Of a DNA stretch of 64,000 bases, positions 57,649 to 64,000 are shown in pieces. Origin of the DNA: Ensifer adhaerens (GTDB lineage Bacteria; Pseudomonadota; Alphaproteobacteria; Rhizobiales; Rhizobiaceae). Location of the stretch: contig NZ_CP083349.1 of NCBI RefSeq assembly GCF_020035535.1, positions 930,001-994,000 on the forward strand, in the 5' to 3' direction. Each line of letters starts with the position of its first letter. Positions within the stretch are counted from its first letter, which is position 1. The translations under genes and the position numbers were made by a program. Under the pieces are notes generated by a model. The model was not told where the DNA came from. It made no database searches and saw only the letters and a program-made list of their open reading frames with translations.

Positions 57649-58878
57649 ATGGTTGCGGTTGCTGCGGATGACATGGGGGCCACCCTTCGCGAAGCGCGCC
57701 GCAACGTTTTCCATCTGACTGCCGCACAGGCCATCCTCGGCGTCGTCGGGCCGATCTGCTTCTCCATCGGCGGGGTTGCCGGCTATCAATTGCTGGCGGA
57801 AGACAAGTCGCTGGCGACCGCACCGCTCACGGCCTTTAACGTCGGCATGGCGCTCGGCGTCGTGCTGGTAGCGATGCTCTCGCGCCTGATTGGCCGCCGT
57901 TTTGCGTTCATGACCGGGACGGGGATCGCCGCCGCAGGTGCGGCGCTCGCCGCCGTCGCACTTTTCCGCGAAAGCTTCTGGCTCTTCGCCTTCGCTCTCG
58001 CGATGCTCGGCTCTTCGAACGGCTTCACGCAGAAGCTGCGCTTCGCCGCCGCCGATGCTTCCCCGTCCTTCTACAAGCCCAAGGCGATCTCTTTGATCCT
58101 GGGGGGCGGTATTGTTTCCGCTGTGCTCGGCCCGCAGATCGTGATCTTTGCCGGTGACCTGTTTGCACCGGTATCCTTTGCCGGCGCTTTCGTCGTGCTG
58201 CTGCCGATCAGCCTGCTTGCGGCCTTCTTCTTCGCGCCCCTGCGGTTGCCCGAACCGAGTGCCATGGCGAAAGGGCATCACGATCAGGCCGTGCGTCCGC
58301 TCGGCGCTATCGTGCGCAACCAGCGCTTTGCCACCGGCATGGTCTGCGGCATCTCCAGCTACGCGCTGATGACGTTCATGATGACCGGTGCACCGGTCGA
58401 GATGGTGGTGGGCTGCGGGTTTTCGACCGAGCTCGCAACGCTCGGCATCCAGTGGCACGTACTTGCGATGTTTGCTCCGAGCTTCTTCACCGGCTGGCTG
58501 ATCAGCCGGTTCGGCGCCGAACGTATCGTCGGCTGCGGCCTGCTGTTGCTGATGGCCTGTGCCACGGTTGCGCATATGGGCATCGAGCTCTGGAACTTCT
58601 GGGGCGCCCTGGTGCTGCTTGGCCTCGGCTGGAACTTCGGCTTCATCGGCTCGACGGCGATTGTTGCGAGCAGCTATCGCCCGCAGGAAGCCGACAAGGT
58701 CCAGGCCTTCCATGACATCATCCTGTTCACGACCGTGGCGCTGTCGTCCTTTGCCTCGGGCAAGGTGCTTTCGGTCTATGGGTGGGACATGCTGAACGCG
58801 GTCGTCTGGCCGGTCACCATCGTCTGCCTCGTGCTTCTGCTGCTATTGAAGCGTGCGCCGCGGAACGCCGCCGCCTAA
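57649..58878 (+). CDS. MFS transporter
   Basis: A 409-residue major facilitator with about 12 membrane segments. LSRLIGRRFAFMTGTGI after segment 2 corresponds to motif A, and the mid-protein loop carries KGHHDQAVRPLGAI. LLGLGWNFGFIGSTAIVASS near the end is typical of a YfkF/YcaD-like branch. Substrate unknown. The ATG lies 5 bp after the nusB stop, so it is in the ribH-nusB transcript. Confidence 0.88.
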   Translation: MVAVAADDMGATLREARRNVFHLTAAQAILGVVGPICFSIGGVAGYQLLAEDKSLATAPLTAFNVGMALGVVLVAMLSRLIGRRFAFMTGTGIAAAGAALAAVALFRESFWLFAFALAMLGSSNGFTQKLRFAAADASPSFYKPKAISLILGGGIVSAVLGPQIVIFAGDLFAPVSFAGAFVVLLPISLLAAFFFAPLRLPEPSAMAKGHHDQAVRPLGAIVRNQRFATGMVCGISSYALMTFMMTGAPVEMVVGCGFSTELATLGIQWHVLAMFAPSFFTGWLISRFGAERIVGCGLLLLMACATVAHMGIELWNFWGALVLLGLGWNFGFIGSTAIVASSYRPQEADKVQAFHDIILFTTVALSSFASGKVLSVYGWDMLNAVVWPVTIVCLVLLLLLKRAPRNAAA

Positions 58879-59074
58879 GTCCTTTCCTCCTGACATTCAA
58901 AGTCGTCGGAGCGCCTTATCACTGGCGTTTTCCGGGGCTTGACGATCTCCCGTTGCAACCGCACTCTGGCCGCGCCGTGGGGGGCGCTGCTTGAGGAGGT
59001 GGCGCGTGATTCGCGGTTTTGAGGGGCCCGTGGCCGGGAGTGAGTCTGCGGGTTGTAACGGAGGGTAATGCGAA

Positions 59075-61210
59075 ATGACCATTTTATTGGGCGTTATCGC
59101 ATGCGGGTTGCTCGCGGTGGCTTATGCCATCTGGGCAACACAGTCGGTGCTGGCCGCCGACCAGGGGAACGCCCGCATGCAAGAAATCGCAGGCTACATT
59201 CGTGAAGGGGCGCAGGCCTATCTCACGCGTCAATACAAGACCATTGCCATCGTCGGCGTCGTCGTTTTCATCGCCGCTTGGGTACTTCTTTCTCCCGCTG
59301 CCGCTTTCGGCTTTCTGGTTGGTGCAATCCTTTCGGGTGCTGCGGGCTTCATCGGCATGCATGTTTCTGTTCGGGCGAACGTCCGCACCGCCCAGGCGGC
59401 TTCCGTCAGTCTTGCCTCCGGCCTCGACATCGCATTCAAATCCGGGGCGATTACCGGCCTTCTCGTAGCGGGCCTAGCGCTTCTCGGCGTTTCCGTCTAC
59501 TACGTCGTCCTCACGGCCGGCCTCGGGCATGAGCCCGCGTCGCGCGAAGTCATCGATGCGCTGGTCGCGCTCGGTTTCGGCGCTTCGCTGATTTCGATCT
59601 TTGCTCGTCTCGGCGGAGGGATCTTTACCAAGGGCGCAGACGTCGGCGGCGACCTCGTCGGCAAGGTGGAAGCCGGTATTCCGGAGGATGATCCGCGCAA
59701 CCCGGCGACGATCGCCGACAACGTCGGCGACAATGTTGGCGATTGCGCCGGCATGGCCGCTGACCTGTTTGAAACCTATGCCGTATCCGTCGTCGCGACC
59801 ATGGTATTGGCGGCGATCTTCTTCGGTGGCACGCCGATCCTGGCGACTGTGATGGTCTACCCGCTGGCGATCTGCGCAGCCTGCATCGTTACTTCGATCG
59901 TTGGCACCTTCTTCGTGAAGCTCGGCACCAACAACTCGATCATGGGTGCCCTCTACCGGGGCCTGATCGTGACCGGCGTCCTGTCGATCCTCGGTCTCGG
60001 CGCCGCTACGTCGTTCACCATCGGATGGGGCACGATCGGCACCGTCGCAGGCAAGGACATTACCGGCTGGAACCTGTTCCTTTGCGGCATCCTCGGCCTG
60101 GTCGTCACGGCTCTGATCGTGGTGATCACCGAGTACTATACCGGCACCAACAAGCGGCCGGTGAACTCAATCGCCCAGGCTTCGGTCACCGGTCACGGCA
60201 CCAACGTGATCCAGGGGCTTGCGGTTTCGCTGGAATCGACGGCCCTGCCGGCGATCGTCATCGTCGGCGGCATCATCTCCACCTACCAGCTCGCCGGCCT
60301 CTTCGGCACGGGCATTGCCGTCACCGCCATGCTCGGCCTTGCCGGCATGATCGTGGCGCTCGATGCGTTCGGACCGGTAACCGACAACGCCGGCGGCATC
60401 GCGGAAATGTCGCACCTGCCGCCGGAAGTGCGCAAGTCGACGGACGCGCTCGACGCCGTCGGCAACACCACCAAGGCCGTCACCAAGGGTTACGCGATCG
60501 GTTCGGCCGGTCTCGGCGCGCTGGTGCTCTTCGCGGCCTATTCGAACGACCTCAGCTACTTCGCCGCCAATGGCGACAAGTATCCGTACTTCGCCGATGT
60601 CGGGCAGATCTCCTTCGATCTCTCCAACCCCTACGTCGTGGCCGGATTGATCTTCGGCGGCCTCATCCCATACCTCTTTGGCGGTATCGCGATGACGGCG
60701 GTCGGCCGTGCGGCCGGGTCCATCGTCGAGGAAGTTCGTCGCCAGTTCCGCGAAAAGCCCGGCATCATGCAAGGCACTGAGCGGCCGGACTATGGCCGTG
60801 CCGTCGACCTGCTGACGAAGGCGGCGATCCGCGAAATGGTCGTTCCCTCGCTGCTGCCGGTGCTTGCGCCTGTCGTCGTCTACTTCGGCGTGCTCCTGCT
60901 GTCGGGTTCCAAGGCCTCGGCCTTCGCAGCACTCGGCGCATCGCTTCTCGGCGTCATCGTCAACGGCCTCTTCGTGGCGATCTCGATGACGTCGGGCGGC
61001 GGCGCGTGGGACAATGCCAAGAAGAGCTTCGAGGATGGCTTCGTCGACAAGAATGGCGAACGTCATCTCAAGGGCTCGGATGCCCACAAGGCGTCCGTCA
61101 CCGGCGATACGGTAGGCGATCCCTACAAGGATACGGCTGGCCCGGCCGTGAACCCGGCGATCAAGATCACCAACATCGTGGCGTTGCTGCTGCTGGCGAT
61201 CCTCGCCTGA
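59075..61210 (+). CDS. hppA: Membrane-bound proton-translocating pyrophosphatase
   Basis: A 711-residue integral membrane enzyme with about 16 segments. It couples PPi hydrolysis to proton export. The pyrophosphate-binding loop is [20 protein letters not shown] followed by [16 protein letters not shown]. At the K+-dependence position the motif is GNTTKA with Lys467, which marks the K+-independent H+-PPase type; K+-dependent enzymes have Ala there. GGAGG is found upstream of the ATG. It stands alone and ends at a strong terminator. Confidence 0.96.
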   Translation: MTILLGVIACGLLAVAYAIWATQSVLAADQGNARMQEIAGYIREGAQAYLTRQYKTIAIVGVVVFIAAWVLLSPAAAFGFLVGAILSGAAGFIGMHVSVRANVRTAQAASVSLASGLDIAFKSGAITGLLVAGLALLGVSVYYVVLTAGLGHEPASREVIDALVALGFGASLISIFARLGGGIFTKGADVGGDLVGKVEAGIPEDDPRNPATIADNVGDNVGDCAGMAADLFETYAVSVVATMVLAAIFFGGTPILATVMVYPLAICAACIVTSIVGTFFVKLGTNNSIMGALYRGLIVTGVLSILGLGAATSFTIGWGTIGTVAGKDITGWNLFLCGILGLVVTALIVVITEYYTGTNKRPVNSIAQASVTGHGTNVIQGLAVSLESTALPAIVIVGGIISTYQLAGLFGTGIAVTAMLGLAGMIVALDAFGPVTDNAGGIAEMSHLPPEVRKSTDALDAVGNTTKAVTKGYAIGSAGLGALVLFAAYSNDLSYFAANGDKYPYFADVGQISFDLSNPYVVAGLIFGGLIPYLFGGIAMTAVGRAAGSIVEEVRRQFREKPGIMQGTERPDYGRAVDLLTKAAIREMVVPSLLPVLAPVVVYFGVLLLSGSKASAFAALGASLLGVIVNGLFVAISMTSGGGAWDNAKKSFEDGFVDKNGERHLKGSDAHKASVTGDTVGDPYKDTAGPAVNPAIKITNIVALLLLAILA

Positions 61211-61230
61211 TCGCACCGACGAAACGAAAA

Positions 61231-61264
61231 AGGCCCGCGGAAGTGACTTCCGCGGGCCTTTCTT
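61231..61264. terminator. Terminator between hppA and bamE
   Basis: A perfect 13-bp stem (AGGCCCGCGGAAG at 61231-61243 with 61247-61259) and a 3-base loop, followed by TTCTTT on one side and preceded by AAAA on the other. It serves both converging genes. Confidence 0.9.
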
Positions 61265-61277
61265 TGTAATGGGTGAA

Positions 61278-61787
61278 CTACCTGCTGCCGAAGTCTTTGA
61301 ACAGGCTCTTTGCCGCAGCCTGACCGGCGCCCGGTCCGCTCAGCAGCTGGCCGAGGAAGCTCGTTTCCTTGCCACCGGTCGGCGTCGTGCGCGACAGCAT
61401 GTCGAACACCTTGCCATCCTTCAGCGTATAGTGTGCGAGCTGGCTGACGGTGCCTTCCTTGTCGAAGTAAACGGCCAGGATCGACTGGTCGACCAGCTGA
61501 GGCTTCATGAAGGCGACAGGACGCTTGCGGGTCTGCGAAATGTAGTAGAACACTTCGTTGTCGAAGGTTGCGGTCGTCGACGGCGTGCCGAGCGAAAGGA
61601 GCACCTGCTCGCGGCTGGAACCGACCGGGACGAGGTTGAGCGTTTCCTGGTCAACCACATAACCCTGATGAAGGACTTCACCGACATTGGCGGACTGGCA
61701 GGCTGAAAGGGTGAGACCGGCGATGGTAGCTACGACCGCCACGCGGCCGAGGGTTTTAAAGTTTTTTCTCAAATACCGCTTCGTCAA
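61278..61787 (-). CDS. bamE: BamE/OmlA outer membrane assembly lipoprotein
   Basis: A 169-residue lipoprotein of the SmpA/OmlA family and part of the BAM complex that inserts outer membrane proteins. The signal peptide ends in the lipobox LSAC (Cys30). The BamE fold contains GYVVDQETLNLVPVGSSRE, VLLSLGTPSTTATFDNEVFY and IAVYF-type strands. A TTG start at 61787 is chosen because GGGGAG lies 6 bases upstream; ATG 61826 is an in-frame alternative that would give a longer, unusual signal. It diverges from the bc1 chaperone gene. Confidence 0.92.
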   Translation of the reverse strand: MTKRYLRKNFKTLGRVAVVATIAGLTLSACQSANVGEVLHQGYVVDQETLNLVPVGSSREQVLLSLGTPSTTATFDNEVFYYISQTRKRPVAFMKPQLVDQSILAVYFDKEGTVSQLAHYTLKDGKVFDMLSRTTPTGGKETSFLGQLLSGPGAGQAAAKSLFKDFGSR

Positions 61788-61925
61788 CGACAGCTCCCCT
61801 TGGAGAAACGATGGCAGATCCGCCATTGCAATTCGTGCCTGCTTCGGTAAACCAGCTTCGGCTGTCATGCAACAACGGGATGGGCGCTTGCGCGCATTTC
61901 GAGAAAGCCAAGCCCGAGCTTTGTG

Positions 61926-62465
61926 ATGATTTTTGGACTGTTTAAAAGAAAAAGCGGCAATACCGTGATCGTCGAGAGGCAGTATGCACTGCTGACGTCG
62001 GCCGCGCGCCAACCGTATCTCTATACCGACCTCGATGTGCCGGACACGGTCATGGGGCGGTTCGAGATGCTGTCGGCTATGCTGATCCTCTACTTCCGCC
62101 GTACGCGCGCTTCGGCAAGGCCCGGCCAGGAAATCGCCCAGGAGATCATCGATGCTTTCTTCGAGGACGTCGATCATTCGATCCGCGAACTCGGCGTAGG
62201 CGATGCCGGCGTTCCAAAGAAGATGAAGAAGCTGGCCGGCATGTATTACGGGCGCCTGGAATCCTATGCGGCAGCGCTCGAGGCCAAGGACGTGGCCGCC
62301 TTGGCGGCGGCACTGAAGCGCAACTTTCATCCGGAAGGCGGCGATGCAGCCCCCTCGATGGATGCGCTTGCAACCTATCTGCTGACGGTTGAGGCGCAGC
62401 TCGCCGACGTTGCCGAAGCGGTTGTCGAGACCGGTCAGTTGCAGATACCATCCGCTGGAGCTTAA
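61926..62465 (+). CDS. Ubiquinol-cytochrome c chaperone family protein
   Basis: A 179-residue helical protein of the CBP3/UcrC chaperone-like family. DTVMGRFEMLSAMLILYFRR and QEIAQEIIDAFFEDVDHSIR, then ELGVGDAGVPKKMKKLAGMY, are its signature. In mitochondria the homologue helps assemble cytochrome b of complex III; in alphaproteobacteria the role is inferred. ATG 61926 follows a GTG at 61923. It is the first gene of a plus-strand run with DUF177 and plsX. Confidence 0.9.
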   Translation: MIFGLFKRKSGNTVIVERQYALLTSAARQPYLYTDLDVPDTVMGRFEMLSAMLILYFRRTRASARPGQEIAQEIIDAFFEDVDHSIRELGVGDAGVPKKMKKLAGMYYGRLESYAAALEAKDVAALAAALKRNFHPEGGDAAPSMDALATYLLTVEAQLADVAEAVVETGQLQIPSAGA

Positions 62466-62564
62466 TAGAGCGGTTATAAGAGACATTGCGCCGCGAGCCG
62501 GAACACGGGCGGCGGCTGCATTCGCGACTGGGCAGTAATTGCCTTGGCGAGGAAGGATCCGATC

Positions 62565-63116
62565 ATGAAAGACGATAGCCAACCGGCCTTCTCCTATCCG
62601 GTGAAGGTGGGGCATATCTCGGCGAACGCTGTCAGCGTGCATCTCTCCGCGAACGAGCGGGAAAGGGCGGCACTGGCAAAGCTCTGGGGTGTCAGCGATG
62701 TGCTATCGCTCAGCGCAGAGCTGCAGATTGCGCGCTGGAAGAAGGACGGCATCAAGATCAAGGGTGAGGTCACGGCCCGTATCGTGCAAAGCTGTGTGGT
62801 GACGCTCGAGCCGGTCGAGGCCGATATCCACGAGCCGGTCGAAGCGATCCTGGTGCCCGAAGGGTCGCGGCTCGCTCGCCAGGCGAGCAACGATGGCGGC
62901 GAGATGATTCTCGATCCGGATGGACCGGACATTCCTGACACCTTCACGGGTGACACGGTCGATGCCGGCGTCGTCGTCAGCGAGCAGGTGGCGCTCGCCA
63001 TCGACCCTTATCCGCGCAAGCCAGGCGCGAGTTTCGGGGCGCGCATCGAGAGTACGGCGGCCGATGACAAGAAGCCGAACCCGTTTGCCGTTCTGAAGGA
63101 CTGGAAAAAGGACTGA
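62565..63116 (+). CDS. DUF177/YceD family protein
   Basis: A 183-residue YceD-like protein. FSYPVKVGHISANAVSVHLS is the N-terminal strand region, RIVQSCVVTLEPVEADI holds the single conserved Cys, and DAGVVVSEQVALAIDPYPRK gives the family's ExLxLxxxPyPR pattern. YceD proteins are tied to 23S rRNA metabolism and usually precede rpmF and plsX. Here rpmF is absent and plsX follows after ~200 bp, as I recall for rhizobia. ATG 62565 has AAGGA 7-8 bases upstream. Confidence 0.9.
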   Translation: MKDDSQPAFSYPVKVGHISANAVSVHLSANERERAALAKLWGVSDVLSLSAELQIARWKKDGIKIKGEVTARIVQSCVVTLEPVEADIHEPVEAILVPEGSRLARQASNDGGEMILDPDGPDIPDTFTGDTVDAGVVVSEQVALAIDPYPRKPGASFGARIESTAADDKKPNPFAVLKDWKKD

Positions 63117-63317
63117 GGCTGCGAAAGCCTCCTCTACAATTCGGTTGTCACGCAAAGGAAAAGCAGTATTTTGGCCCCAAACCGGCCGAAAGAGCCGTGA
63201 AGCGATCTGCCGCGTGCTTGGCTCAAGCGTCAGAATCAATATGTTTCGTCATTGCGTCCGAGAAGAGTGCGCCACGACGGCACGTGTTGTGTGGCAGAAA
63301 TGAAGGATAAGACACGC

Positions 63318-64000
63318 GTGGTCAGAATTTCACTTGACGTGATGGGTGGCGACTATGGTCCCGAAGTCGTCATCCCGGGCGCCGCAAGAGCGCTCGAACG
63401 TCATCCGGACATCAAGTTCGTGTTGTTCGGAATCGAAGCGCAATGCGCGGACCTCCTGGAAAAATATCCGAAGCTCAAGGCCAACAGCACTTTTTTTGAT
63501 TGCGAGATCGCGGTCGCGATGGATGAGAAGCCGAGCCAGGCGCTTCGCCGCGGCCGCGGTAAGTCGAGCATGTGGAAAGCAATCGACGCGATCAATGCCG
63601 GCGAGGCAGACGTCGTCGTTTCGGCCGGAAACACCGGCGCGCTCATGGCCATGTCGGTCTTCTGTCTGCGCACGATGCAGGGGATCCAACGTCCGGCGAT
63701 CGCGGCCATCTGGCCGACGCTGAAGGGCGAGAGCATCGTGCTCGACGTCGGGGCGACGATCGGTGCGGATGCCCAGCAACTCATGGACTTCGCACTGATG
63801 GGTGGCGCAATGGCGCGTGCACTCTTTGAGATCGAACGGCCGACGGTCGGTCTTCTCAATGTCGGGGTTGAAGAAATCAAGGGACAGGAAGAGGTCAAGG
63901 AAGCTGGCCGCCTGATCCGTGAAGCCAACATTGATGGCTTCGACTATTACGGCTTCGTCGAGGGCAATGACATCGGCCGCGGAACGGTTGACGTCGTCGT
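63318..64000 (+). CDS. plsX: PlsX, phosphate acyltransferase (partial, 3' end beyond window)
   Basis: PlsX makes acyl-phosphate from acyl-ACP for phospholipid synthesis. About 227 residues are inside the window: the conserved start [20 protein letters not shown], then [11 protein letters not shown] and [17 protein letters not shown], all PlsX motifs. GTG 63318 is chosen because AAGGAT lies about 9 bases upstream and it matches the usual PlsX N-terminus; ATG 63300 is also in frame. The frame runs off the right edge intact. fabH would be the expected next gene. Confidence 0.96.
   Translation, partial: MVRISLDVMGGDYGPEVVIPGAARALERHPDIKFVLFGIEAQCADLLEKYPKLKANSTFFDCEIAVAMDEKPSQALRRGRGKSSMWKAIDAINAGEADVVVSAGNTGALMAMSVFCLRTMQGIQRPAIAAIWPTLKGESIVLDVGATIGADAQQLMDFALMGGAMARALFEIERPTVGLLNVGVEEIKGQEEVKEAGRLIREANIDGFDYYGFVEGNDIGRGTVDVV

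Overview
The window is a GC-rich, densely coded stretch of chromosome from an alphaproteobacterium of the Rhizobiaceae, most likely Sinorhizobium/Ensifer or a close relative. This rests on the families present and their order, not on a database search. The main pointers are a RopB/Omp25-type outer membrane protein, an lpiA(mprF)-acvB pair, an LdtR-LdtP pair, a metal-variant HemB, a K+-independent H+-pyrophosphatase, an HdaA next to polyphosphate genes, and the run glyA-nrdR-ribD-ribE...ribH-nusB...hppA-bamE-(cytochrome bc1 chaperone)-DUF177-plsX. I see no rRNA, tRNA, CRISPR array, prophage, transposase or plasmid-transfer gene. Nearly everything reads as core chromosome with a few accessory inserts.

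Layout. 1-6.2 kb: uvrC (its end lies outside the window) and a pteridine-reductase-like SDR, a RopB-like porin, a glutathione transferase, a lipoprotein RNase T2 coupled to a small cysteine-containing secreted protein, and rlmJ. 6.3-14.1 kb (plus strand): a molybdopterin oxidoreductase, a cation diffusion facilitator, a NUDIX hydrolase, then lpiA/mprF and acvB, which make and break lysyl-phosphatidylglycerol. 14.1-21.9 kb: purMN diverging from perM-hdaA-ppk-ppx. 21.9-25.9 kb: an accessory block holding a secreted phytase-like protein with a perfect 24-bp inverted repeat in its leader, an AraC regulator overlapping head-to-head with a DUF2000 gene, and a membrane class III nucleotidyl cyclase. 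26-32 kb: rnd, a Tat-exported multicopper oxidase, an MFS transporter and aspS.

32-40 kb: a secreted serine hydrolase facing a TetR regulator, an orphan groEL without groES, a 77-residue protein, and a lipid A-type acyltransferase whose start overlaps the end of a cytochrome P450 gene, followed by a 399-residue exported protein of unknown function. 40-47.6 kb: parC, an ArsR-like regulator, a DMT transporter, bpt, an RDD protein, hemB and a small membrane protein. 47.7-50.1 kb: the regulator LdtR and its probable target, the L,D-transpeptidase LdtP. 50.3-64 kb: glyA-nrdR-ribD-ribE, then a minus-strand insert (a small exported-protein gene broken by a frameshift, plus GNAT, cupin and HAD genes) that separates ribE from ribH-nusB, then an MFS gene, hppA, bamE, the bc1 chaperone, DUF177 and the start of plsX.

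The common theme is envelope and stress physiology: lysyl-PG turnover, L,D-transpeptidation, lipid acylation, outer membrane assembly, and polyphosphate and pyrophosphate metabolism, set among housekeeping genes. I did not find an obviously new multi-gene defence or mobile system. The least explained items are the 24-bp perfect hairpin at 23281-23332, the overlapping P450/acyltransferase pair, and the AraC/DUF2000 pair with overlapping divergent starts.
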